The translations under genes and the position numbers were made by a program. Below the pieces are notes generated by a model. It was not told the origin of the DNA. It worked only from the letters and a program-made list of their open reading frames with translations, and did not search any database. A stretch of 64,000 nt of DNA. Source: Malonomonas rubra DSM 5091. GTDB taxonomy: Bacteria; Desulfobacterota; Desulfuromonadia; Desulfuromonadales; Geopsychrobacteraceae. Every line of letters begins with the position of its first letter. The first letter of the stretch is position 1. The DNA is taken from the NCBI RefSeq assembly GCF_900142125.1, contig NZ_FQZT01000005.1:124001-188000 (forward strand), given 5' to 3'. Positions 37,315-44,972 of this stretch are shown piece after piece.

Positions 37315-39580
37315 AGTATTTACCGAAGTCGGAATCATCTAGCGCAATTTTGACGCTGTTAGGATCCTGCCTTGGCGCACTCAGTTGCGCCCAGCCATGG
37401 CTCTCTGCCGAAGGTTCTTGCGGAGGGACTGGAGCCGCTGCAGGTGAAATCATCGGCATAGCACCACCCTGCTTGAGGGTAAAGCGCTGTAGCATCTGAC
37501 GCATCTGTGCCGCTTGTGCCGACAGCTCTTCAGCGACTGAGGCACTGGTCTCGGCAGTTGCAGTATTTTGCTGGGTCACATTGTCGAGCTGACTGATCCC
37601 TTGGTTGATCTGGGAAATTCCCTGGGCCTGCTCGTTGCTGGCGGCGGAAATTTCCGCAACCAGATCGCTCACTTTGGAGATGCCATCGACGATCTCTTGC
37701 AGGGATTCCGCAGTCTGGTGGGCGATGGCAGTACCGTTGGCTGTTTTTTCGACTGACCCTTCGATCAGGTCGGCGGTTTCCTGTGCTGCCTTGGCGCTGC
37801 GGGCTGCCAAGTTGCGAACTTCTTCAGCGACCACGGCAAAGCCCTTGCCGTGCTGACCTGCGCGAGCGGCCTCGACCGCTGCGTTGAGTGCCAGCAGGTT
37901 GGTCTGGAAAGCGATCTCGTCGATGACTTTGATAATTTTGCTGATGTTTTCTCCTGCAGTGTTGATTTCTGCCATGGCGGAGACCATGTTTTCCATCTGC
38001 TGATTGCCTGATGCTGCAGATTGACTTGCCTGGGCCGCAAGGGTTCTTGCCTGGTTGGCATTGTCTGCATTCAGCGACGTTTGTGAAGACATCTCGTCGA
38101 GGGAGGCAGAGATCTCTTCCAGACTGCTGGCCTGCTCTGTGGCGCCTTGGGCCAGGGACTGGCTGGAATCTGCAACTTCGCTGCTGCTGGAAGCAATCTG
38201 CACTCCATTCTGCTGAATCCGGGCCATGACTTCGGAGAGCGACTGGTTGGCGCGCTGCAACGGCTCGCGGATGACGCCATGTGCTTCAAAAGTCAAATCT
38301 CCGGCAGCAAGCTTCTCGAAAGCTGCCAGAACCTCATCCCGCAGGTTATCGGCAAACTTGTTGAGGGAACGATTCAGCTCGGCAATTTCATCTTTGCCGG
38401 CACTTTCCAGGCGGACATCGAGATTTCCCGCCTCCATCTGGTCGAGCATATCAACCGCTGACTGGGTCGCGTTGCTGATCCGCCGTGCCAGGAAATAACC
38501 GATAGTACCAAGGGTGAGAATAGCGGCTGCCAGTAGTAGAATGGTGGTGATAAGAGCTGCATTGCTCTGGTCGTCGCCTGCTTTTCGTGTTGCGGCGATT
38601 TGTGCATTCCAGTTTCTGAGGTCTTCAGTCAACACCAGCATGCCGATTGGTTTGCCAGAGAAATCGACCACTTGCTTGGTATAAACGCTGTGATTTTCAG
38701 TTTCGAATTGGTAATCAGGTTGACGATAGGCACTGGCGAATTGATCCGACCGATAAACTTGCGGCAGGATATCGTTTTCGGAGCTGCAGACCTGGACCCA
38801 ACTGTTATCGATTACTGGGTACTTGGCTTGATCATTGAGGCGTTTGGCAATTTTCAACTTCTCTGCAGGCATGATCAGGCTGATGCTCATGTCACTAGCG
38901 AGCTCGATCCCCTGCACAAGCTTGCCGTAGGAGGAATAGATTTCGATCGAACCGGCCGCCTCTCCTTCAAGGTCGGTTATCGGTACGATACCGCGGATAA
39001 CGAAACCACCGATGCCCAGTTCAAGCCCTGCGAGCGGTTTTCCACTTTTGTTGATTTCGACCACCATCTCACGGAAGCTGGAGAGGTCATCCGAAATGTC
39101 CAGCTTTTGATTGTTACGCTTAACCTGCCAGCCGTTTCGCCAGACGCGTGCGAAAGAGCGGCTGTTTGACAGGTGGAAATGGGCACGCATGTCGGGGCTT
39201 CCGGTCAACCGGATAAAGCTATCTTCGATCTGCTGGAAATTATCTTTCAGGTAATTTCTTGCTTGCGTGACCTGTTCATCGTTTTCATTGTTAATGTTGC
39301 CCTGACCCGCAGCGCTGTAAGCCCGCTTGACGAAATCAAGAGATGAGATAACAGCCGCCTGCTCTTTATGCAGTTTTGCGCTGATGGCAGAGCTTTGCAC
39401 AATTTTTGAGAGCTTCTCTTTGGCCAGGTCGCTATGGCTTTCTTTGCGCAAGGCGATTTCGCGTGTGATTCCACTTTCGACCAGTTGATCTGTTTTCTGG
39501 TAGGTTGTGTAGCCGATAATGAGCGAGACAATCAGCAGGGAAATGAATATTGGCAGAAAAATTTTTCCAAAAAGCCGCAT
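37313..39580 (-). CDS. Methyl-accepting chemotaxis protein
   Basis: A 755-residue chemoreceptor. Helix 1 (about 8-28) and helix 2 (about 345-366, [21 protein letters not shown]) enclose a 310-residue periplasmic dCache-like sensor. HAMP (about 370-430) and the MA signalling domain follow, with the hairpin tip [16 protein letters not shown]. The tail ([20 protein letters not shown]) lacks a CheR-binding pentapeptide. ATG 39580 has AAGGAGA 8 nt upstream; the longer frame to 39619 is rejected. It is divergent from an NtrC-type regulator. Ligand unknown. Confidence 0.95.
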   Translation of the reverse strand: MRLFGKIFLPIFISLLIVSLIIGYTTYQKTDQLVESGITREIALRKESHSDLAKEKLSKIVQSSAISAKLHKEQAAVISSLDFVKRAYSAAGQGNINNENDEQVTQARNYLKDNFQQIEDSFIRLTGSPDMRAHFHLSNSRSFARVWRNGWQVKRNNQKLDISDDLSSFREMVVEINKSGKPLAGLELGIGGFVIRGIVPITDLEGEAAGSIEIYSSYGKLVQGIELASDMSISLIMPAEKLKIAKRLNDQAKYPVIDNSWVQVCSSENDILPQVYRSDQFASAYRQPDYQFETENHSVYTKQVVDFSGKPIGMLVLTEDLRNWNAQIAATRKAGDDQSNAALITTILLLAAAILTLGTIGYFLARRISNATQSAVDMLDQMEAGNLDVRLESAGKDEIAELNRSLNKFADNLRDEVLAAFEKLAAGDLTFEAHGVIREPLQRANQSLSEVMARIQQNGVQIASSSSEVADSSQSLAQGATEQASSLEEISASLDEMSSQTSLNADNANQARTLAAQASQSAASGNQQMENMVSAMAEINTAGENISKIIKVIDEIAFQTNLLALNAAVEAARAGQHGKGFAVVAEEVRNLAARSAKAAQETADLIEGSVEKTANGTAIAHQTAESLQEIVDGISKVSDLVAEISAASNEQAQGISQINQGISQLDNVTQQNTATAETSASVAEELSAQAAQMRQMLQRFTLKQGGAMPMISPAAAPVPPQEPSAESHGWAQLSAPRQDPNSVKIALDDSDFGKY

Positions 39581-39636
39581 ATGTCGTCTCCTTCGGCGCA
39601 GGCTTGAAAATCCCCTCACAAGATTAGCAGAAGCAA

Positions 39637-39664
39637 ATTATAAAGAGATAATTTTTAAAATCAA
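39637..39664 (-). promoter_or_regulatory. Promoter of the chemoreceptor gene
   Basis: Minus strand: TTGATT (39664-39659) and consensus TATAAT (39642-39637) with a 16-nt spacer, 57 nt before the start codon. The rest of the 280-nt divergent gap towards 39861 has only weak inverted repeats. Confidence 0.6.
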
Positions 39665-39861
39665 CGTAAAAAGACGAAAACGGTTAGATTTTTTCTTCTG
39701 CTCTAAATTATGAGTATTCATGTTGCCGAAATAACTCGGTAAACGAGAGGCAGCATCCGGTATGCAGGTTCGCCGCTAAAAGTTATGGCGGGCTGCAAAA
39801 TTTGCACATTTGCTGGAAAACGGCTATCTTTTCAGGATATGGGGGATAGGCGGAGGAGTTT

Positions 39862-41223
39862 ATGGCGGAACAGTTCCAGAATATTTTGATTATCGACGAT
39901 GAGAAAGCGATGCGTCACATGCTGCGCCTGGTACTGGAGCCTCATCAGTACCGGGTGACAGAAGCTGCCAACGGTGTGGAAGCGTTGACGGCCATCGAGC
40001 GGGAGAGGTTCGACGTCATCCTCTCCGATATCCGTATGCCCGATATGGACGGCCTCAGCTTCCTCGATCAGCCGCAGGTGCGCAACCTCGATAGCACCAT
40101 CATCATGATGAGCGCCTATGGCAGTGTCGATACCGCTCTCGATTGCATGAAGCGGGGTGCCTACGACTATATTTCCAAACCATTCAAGCCGGATGAAGTT
40201 CTGCTGACGCTGCGCAAGGCGGAAGAGCGACAACAGCTGCGGATGGAAAACCAGCAGCTGAAGACCGAACTGTCGAAACAGGGGCAAAGCTTCACCACTG
40301 ACAGGATCGTCCATTCCGGTACAGAGATGCAGCAGATCCTGCAGCTGGTCAAGGCTGCGGCAAACGCTGATTCGCCGGTTTTGATCAGCGGTGAAACCGG
40401 TACCGGCAAAGAGTTGATTGCTCGTGCTCTGCATGGCGAAAGTGACCGCACAGGAGAGTTTCTGGCGATCAACTGCAGTGCCATCGCTTCCGGTTTGCTC
40501 GAGAGCGAACTCTTCGGTCACATGAAAGGCGCCTTCACCGGGGCCGACCGGGAAAAGCAGGGATTGTTCAGTATTGCCAGTGGCGGCACCCTGTTTCTCG
40601 ACGAGATCGCAGAGTTGCCCCTGGATCTGCAACCGAAGCTGCTGCGGGTGTTGCAGGAGGGAGAGGTACGGAAAGTCGGCGCGACCAAGGCGGAAAAGGT
40701 CAATACCCGCGTCGTTGCTGCAGCCGGGCGTGACCTGCACGAAGCGGTGGAGAAAAACCAGTTTCGCAGCGATCTCTATTACCGGCTTGCGGTGGTCGAT
40801 ATCAACTTGCCGCCTCTGCGGCAACGGCCTGAAGACATCATCCTGTTGGCGGAATATTTTCTCGGCGAGTTGTGCCGTAAAGAGGGGCGACAGATGTTGC
40901 GACTGTCTGAGCAGGACAAGCGGCAGCTGACCAGTTACCAATGGCCCGGCAATATCCGCGAGCTGCAGAACTATCTGGAGAAAGCTCTCATTTTCAGCTC
41001 TGGTGAAACCCTCGAGTTGCCGCCACTGCGATTGCGGCAGGATGTCTCTTTAAGTGACAACCTGGCAGATTTTTCGCTGAAGGAAGCAGCGCAGCGACTT
41101 GAGAAGGAGTACATTCGCAAAGCCCTCGATCGTACTGGGGGCAATCGAACTAAGGCTGCGCAAATACTGGAGATAAGTTTGCGCTCTTTGATGTACAAGG
41201 TTAAAGAGTATGGGATTGACTGA
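39862..41223 (+). CDS. Sigma-54-dependent response regulator (NtrC/AtoC type)
   Basis: 453 residues. The receiver domain (1-120) has DD at 12-13 and phospho-acceptor D56 (ILSDIRMPDMDG). The AAA+ domain has Walker A GETGTGKE near 175, the sigma-54 contact loop GAFTGA near 222 and FLDEIAELPL as Walker B. A Fis-type HTH (TGGNRTKAAQILEIS) ends the protein. Shine-Dalgarno GGAGGAG precedes the ATG. No cognate kinase is adjacent. The target is unknown; the diheme peroxidase gene lies immediately downstream. Confidence 0.95.
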   Translation: MAEQFQNILIIDDEKAMRHMLRLVLEPHQYRVTEAANGVEALTAIERERFDVILSDIRMPDMDGLSFLDQPQVRNLDSTIIMMSAYGSVDTALDCMKRGAYDYISKPFKPDEVLLTLRKAEERQQLRMENQQLKTELSKQGQSFTTDRIVHSGTEMQQILQLVKAAANADSPVLISGETGTGKELIARALHGESDRTGEFLAINCSAIASGLLESELFGHMKGAFTGADREKQGLFSIASGGTLFLDEIAELPLDLQPKLLRVLQEGEVRKVGATKAEKVNTRVVAAAGRDLHEAVEKNQFRSDLYYRLAVVDINLPPLRQRPEDIILLAEYFLGELCRKEGRQMLRLSEQDKRQLTSYQWPGNIRELQNYLEKALIFSSGETLELPPLRLRQDVSLSDNLADFSLKEAAQRLEKEYIRKALDRTGGNRTKAAQILEISLRSLMYKVKEYGID

Positions 41224-41370
41224 CTCTCTTTTCTTTTTAAGACATCAATTTCAGATAGAAGAAATTAATTAATTTATGACTCGCATTCCCCTTCTTTTTT
41301 GCTATCTTTGAGAGAGCTGAGGAAGGGCCCTCCTTGCATTAAATTCCGTAGCATCACATTTAACGAGCGA

Positions 41371-41408
41371 ACAGATATTGTGTCTCGTGCAGAGACAGCT
41401 GTATCTGT
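41371..41408 (+). promoter_or_regulatory. Stem-loop in the leader of the cytochrome peroxidase gene
   Basis: Nested inverted repeats: ACAGAT (41371-41376) with ATCTGT (41403-41408) and TGTCTC (41381-41386) with GAGACA (41392-41397), loop GTGCA. It ends about 10 nt before the Shine-Dalgarno AAGGGGG. Role unknown; could affect translation or be an operator. Confidence 0.4.
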
Positions 41409-41425
41409 CTAATCAAGGGGGAAAA

Positions 41426-42463
41426 ATGCGAAAGTTGTTATTATGTACGACTGCGTTTTGGCTGGTATTTATGCTCAGCTCAGCAGTTGCTATCACTCTC
41501 AGTACTGAAGAAAAAATTGGTCGTCACCTCTATCAGGATACCAACCTCTCTTTAAATGGTACCCAGTCCTGCGCAACCTGCCACCATCGCTCAGCCGGCT
41601 TCGCCGATCCGAGCAACAGGCAGGATCCGGTTAACAGCATGGTTTCTCTGGGAGATGACGGGGTCTCACTTGGTGGGCGGAATGCGCCTACATCCGCTTA
41701 CTGCGGTTACAGCCCAATTTTGCAGGAAGTTGATGGCGAATGGTTCGGTGGAATGTTCTGGGACGGCCGGGCAACCGGTTATACTCTCGGTGACCCGCTG
41801 GCAGAACAGGCCCAGGGACCGCCGCTGAACCCGGTTGAAATGAACCTGCCTTCCATCGAGGTCTTTGTCGAACGTGTCGAGGCGTCTGATTACGCCCATT
41901 TACTCTTGGATTATTACGGGCGTAATTTCTTTTCCAAGCCGGAAAAGGCCTACGATGAAATGGCGCACTTGATTGCTGCATATGAGAGGTCAGCCGAACT
42001 CAATGCTTTTACTTCACGCTACGATCGTGGAGAGCTGACGGCCAATGAAGCCAATGGTTTGGCAGCTTTCCAAAAGGCTCGATGCGACGCTTGCCATTCA
42101 CTGGATGTGCCGCAGGGTGCTCCCGGAGCAGTTTTTACCAGCTATGGTTACGCCAATATCGGGGTGCCGAATAACTATACTGTGAACCCGAGTAAAGACT
42201 ATGGCCTCGGTTATACCGTTGGGCCAGAGCAGAACGGCAAGTTCAAAATTCCGACTCTGCGCAATATCACCAGAACCCCTCCCTATTCGCACAATGGTTA
42301 CTTTGCCACCTTGGAAGAGATGGTGCGTTTTCACCTCGACAGAGGCGGGTTGGTGCCGGATGTTGAGGACAATCTGGTCGATCCGGTGACGGTTGAGTTG
42401 GCCGAGCAGGAGATCAGTGACCTGCTTAGCTTCCTTGACGCTTTGACCGACGAAGGATTGTAA
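41426..42463 (+). CDS. Diheme cytochrome c peroxidase (CcpA/MauG family)
   Basis: A 345-residue periplasmic protein with a signal peptide (residues 1-22). Two c-type heme sites: C49-A-T-C-H53 and C220-D-A-C-H224. The block FKIPTLRNITRTPPYSHNG and the WDGR motif (near residue 112) are typical of bacterial diheme peroxidases, which reduce H2O2 with electrons from cytochrome c. ATG 41426 has AAGGGGG upstream; the frame back to 41378 is rejected. It follows an NtrC-type regulator and a leader hairpin. Confidence 0.94.
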   Translation: MRKLLLCTTAFWLVFMLSSAVAITLSTEEKIGRHLYQDTNLSLNGTQSCATCHHRSAGFADPSNRQDPVNSMVSLGDDGVSLGGRNAPTSAYCGYSPILQEVDGEWFGGMFWDGRATGYTLGDPLAEQAQGPPLNPVEMNLPSIEVFVERVEASDYAHLLLDYYGRNFFSKPEKAYDEMAHLIAAYERSAELNAFTSRYDRGELTANEANGLAAFQKARCDACHSLDVPQGAPGAVFTSYGYANIGVPNNYTVNPSKDYGLGYTVGPEQNGKFKIPTLRNITRTPPYSHNGYFATLEEMVRFHLDRGGLVPDVEDNLVDPVTVELAEQEISDLLSFLDALTDEGL

Positions 42464-42473
42464 TTGTATCTCG

Positions 42474-42502
42474 CCGGGGAGCGGAATCCGCTCCCCGGTT
42501 TG
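42474..42502. terminator. Hairpin terminator between peroxidase and radC
   Basis: CCGGGGAGCGG (42474-42484), loop AAT and CCGCTCCCCGG (42488-42498) form an 11-bp stem; a short T-stretch follows on the plus strand. It serves the convergent genes. Confidence 0.8.
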
Positions 42503-42504
42503 TC

Positions 42505-43188
42505 TCACAAGATTCCTCGGTCCGCCAAGCTGACATAATCTCCGTTGCCGATGATGATGTGATCAAGTATGCGCACGCCCATCAATTCACCGACCTGTTT
42601 CAGCCGTTCAGTAATTTCAATATCCTCCCGACTCGGGGTCGGGTCGCCGGAGGGGTGATTATGGACGAACAGCACCGCCGAGGCCGATTCACGCAGCACC
42701 GGGGCGAAGACTTCGCGGGGGTGAACAATGCTGGCATTCAGGCTGCCTTCGGAGATCTGCACTTCCCGGATCAGCCGGTTCTTACTGTCGAGCAGCAGGG
42801 CGAGGAACAGCTCTTTGCGGTAGTCGCAGAGACGTTCGTGGAAGTGGGAAAAAGCGTCTTTTGATGAGCGATAAGCCTGTCCCGGTTGCAAGCGGTTATC
42901 GCCAAAACGCCGGGCAATCTGGAACAGGGCCTGGATTTCAGCCGCCTTTGCCGGGCCGATGCCCGGTTGGCTGCAAAGTTCACTGATTCCGGCAGTGGAG
43001 AGCTGCCGCAGCGAGCCGAAGCGGCTCAACAGGCCGCGTGCCAGGTCGACGGCGCTCTGTTTGCTGGATGAATCTCCAGTGCGGATAATCAGTGCCAGAA
43101 GTTCAGCATCGGTGAGCTGCTCCGCCCCTAAAGCGAGCAGTTTTTCGCGCGGCCGCTCGTCTGCCGGCCACTCTTTGATCGGTCGCAT
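42505..43188 (-). CDS. radC: RadC family JAMM-domain protein
   Basis: 227 residues. An N-terminal helix-hairpin-helix region (LTDAELLALIIRTG, GIGPAKAAEIQA) precedes the JAMM/MPN domain with HNHPSGDPTPSRED (H-x-H, S, D metal pattern). RadC was named a DNA repair protein, but the biochemical role is unsettled. ATG 43188 has a strong GGAGGGGG; the longer frame to 43227 is rejected. A second JAMM domain, fused to a helicase, lies about 1.7 kb away on the same strand. Confidence 0.95.
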   Translation of the reverse strand: MRPIKEWPADERPREKLLALGAEQLTDAELLALIIRTGDSSSKQSAVDLARGLLSRFGSLRQLSTAGISELCSQPGIGPAKAAEIQALFQIARRFGDNRLQPGQAYRSSKDAFSHFHERLCDYRKELFLALLLDSKNRLIREVQISEGSLNASIVHPREVFAPVLRESASAVLFVHNHPSGDPTPSREDIEITERLKQVGELMGVRILDHIIIGNGDYVSLADRGIL

Positions 43189-43210
43189 CTCCCCCTCCTG
43201 GATAGCGATA

Positions 43211-43240
43211 AAATAAAAAGAGGCCACCGCGAGGGTGGCC
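43211..43240 (-). terminator. Terminator after the small diheme cytochrome gene
   Basis: GGCCACC (43222-43228) pairs with GGTGGCC (43234-43240), loop of 5 nt. On the minus strand it is followed by CTTTTTATTTT. It lies just upstream of radC. Confidence 0.9.
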
Positions 43241-43248
43241 CGGTAAAT

Positions 43249-43746
43249 CTATTCCGGCTGGACTTTCAAGGGTTCGCCCCAGAATGTTCCCAGCACCTTT
43301 TTGTCTGCCGGGGTGATGATGGCTCCCCGTTTTCTCATATCCTCGATGATCCCTTCGATCGAACGGCCTTCGGCAAGCGCTTTTTCCACGATCGCCAGCG
43401 AATGGCAGCCTGTACAGCGCTGTTGCAGTACCGCCCGGTATTCGCGGAGCGGATCCTGGGGGCTTGCAGGCTCGGCTGTAGTTTGTGGTTTGTTGTCAGC
43501 ATTCCAGAACACGCCCATCACTTCTTGCTCCTGCTCACTCAGGCGCGCACCGAAACGGATCATCTTGGCAATGATCGTATCTATGTCGGCACCGCGCAGC
43601 ATGGCATCTTCGATCCGTAGCTGGGTGTGGCACTGACTACATTTCTGGTCGAGAATACGTTGGAAGTCAGCGTAATCAAACTCGGCGGCAAACAGGCTTC
43701 CACTGCCGGCAAGAAGCAGCAGAAGCCCACAGATCATGCTTTTCAT
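43249..43746 (-). CDS. Small diheme c-type cytochrome with internal duplication
   Basis: A 165-residue exported protein with a signal peptide (about 1-21). Two heme sites, C36-SQ-C-H40 and C111-TG-C-H115, sit in two homologous halves: each half reads F/Y..ILxQxC..CH, then a helix of about 25 residues with I-x-x-x-I-x-x-M, then VxGxFW. This is a tandem duplication. It probably carries electrons in the periplasm. ATG 43746 has GAGGAA upstream. It sits 10 nt downstream of a ferritin-like gene. Confidence 0.85.
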   Translation of the reverse strand: MKSMICGLLLLLAGSGSLFAAEFDYADFQRILDQKCSQCHTQLRIEDAMLRGADIDTIIAKMIRFGARLSEQEQEVMGVFWNADNKPQTTAEPASPQDPLREYRAVLQQRCTGCHSLAIVEKALAEGRSIEGIIEDMRKRGAIITPADKKVLGTFWGEPLKVQPE

Positions 43747-43756
43747 AAATTCCTCG

Positions 43757-44254
43757 TTACTCCCTGACAAAGGTATTGATGTCTGTCTCATGCGGCATGC
43801 GCATCATTCGAGCGTATTCCGATTCGACGATTTCATAGTGGTGCTGACTCGCTTTGGCCATCTGTTCAAAGATTTCGCGAACCCCTGGATCGATAATATT
43901 TTTCGCTTTACTGCGCAGGGTTTTCTCCAAATTTTGTTCCTTTGCCATGGCGATCTCACGTGCCCGGCGCTCTTTAACGCTGACATCTTCCAGCCCGTTC
44001 AGCTCTTTCATTGCCTCAGCGTTAAAGGTGCAGGAGCTGTTGATGTATTCGTCGAGGGAACCGTACTCTGTGCCTTTATAAAAGCGGAAAAGTTTTCCAG
44101 CTTGCTCCTCTTTTTCCTTGGCCAGACGGCTGAAGAACTGTTTGGCTCCGTCGTCGGCAACCAGCTCTGCGGCACGACGGTAAAAGCAGATCAGACCCTT
44201 TTCCGTTTCAACAGCAATCTTGAGTGCTTCCTGATGCTTCATCTCCTGTGGCAT
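43757..44254 (-). CDS. Ferritin-like (rubrerythrin-type) protein with altered metal motifs
   Basis: A 165-residue four-helix-bundle protein. The helix 1 Glu (VETEKGLICFYRRAAE) and helix 3 Glu (AKEQNLEKTL) are present, but the usual E-x-x-H motifs look changed: helix 2 reads AKEKEEQAGKL (Gln or Ala where His is expected) and helix 4 AKASQHHYEIVE (no Glu three residues before His). Diiron binding may be reduced. ATG 44254 is chosen for its AGGAGGTG Shine-Dalgarno; an in-frame ATG at 44281 is weaker. It is upstream of the small diheme cytochrome, so a redox role is likely. Confidence 0.7.
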   Translation of the reverse strand: MPQEMKHQEALKIAVETEKGLICFYRRAAELVADDGAKQFFSRLAKEKEEQAGKLFRFYKGTEYGSLDEYINSSCTFNAEAMKELNGLEDVSVKERRAREIAMAKEQNLEKTLRSKAKNIIDPGVREIFEQMAKASQHHYEIVESEYARMMRMPHETDINTFVRE

Positions 44255-44349
44255 AGGCACCTCCTCTCCGGGTTCCGCCATGATTGGCCTTGTTTAGAAA
44301 AGATAGCCGAGGGGCGCCTTTTGTCAAATTGTCGACAGTATGCAATGGA

Positions 44350-44961
44350 TCAAATCGCTCGCAAATCCACCAGCTTTTCAGCAACCGCTTCCGCCAGCTT
44401 GCGGTAACCGGCAGCGTTCAGGTGGACGTGATCGCTCTTCAATTCGCGCTTGCTCAGCAGATCACCAAGGATGTCATCGACCAGCGGGATGTTCAGCTCT
44501 TTGGCCAAGTCTTCATAAACATCAGCATCGCTAAGTAAAAGACCTGGACGTGGTACGGCAATCATGATCATCGGGATGCCGCGCTGGTTGACTGCTTCGA
44601 ACATCCGGCGCAGGTTGTTTTTGAGCTGTTGCTTGTCCAGTTTGCGCAGCATGTCGTTGCCACCGTGGCAGAGGATGACCAGGTCCGGCTCGACTTCATC
44701 CAGAACCGTCGGCAGGCGGCGCGCCCCCTCAGCGCTGACTTCACCGGGGACCCCGGCGTTGTGGACGTTGCGGGCGGTCAAATGCTGCAGCTGCACAGGG
44801 TAGCTATTGCCCTCTTCGGCGCCGGTGCCGTAGGTCAGGCTGTCACCAAAAGCAAGGATGACGGAGCTTGGGCGCAGTTTGTGAAAAATCTGTCCGCTGT
44901 CGCAGGCGATCAGCGACAGAAGAATCAGGACGATCGATAACCATTTCAGAATTCTGAACAT
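44350..44961 (-). CDS. SGNH/GDSL-family lipoprotein esterase
   Basis: A 203-residue lipoprotein. A signal peptide ends in a lipobox LIAC with C20, then the GDSL block FGDSLTYGTGA (Ser nucleophile S41), the Gly/Asn blocks (AGVPGEVS, HGGND) and the C-terminal D-x-x-H in SDHVHLN. Family members are arylesterase/lysophospholipase (TesA-like). ATG 44961 has GGGAGC upstream; an in-frame ATG at 44973 overlaps the stop of the helicase gene as TAATG, so translational coupling is possible. Confidence 0.88.
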   Translation of the reverse strand: MFRILKWLSIVLILLSLIACDSGQIFHKLRPSSVILAFGDSLTYGTGAEEGNSYPVQLQHLTARNVHNAGVPGEVSAEGARRLPTVLDEVEPDLVILCHGGNDMLRKLDKQQLKNNLRRMFEAVNQRGIPMIMIAVPRPGLLLSDADVYEDLAKELNIPLVDDILGDLLSKRELKSDHVHLNAAGYRKLAEAVAEKLVDLRAI

Positions 44962-44972
44962 AAAAGCTCCCA

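Noticed and set aside
41320-41340. Possible sigma-54 promoter (GG and GC elements) before the peroxidase gene
   Set aside because: The GG to GC spacing is 8-9 nt instead of 10 and the flanks do not match.
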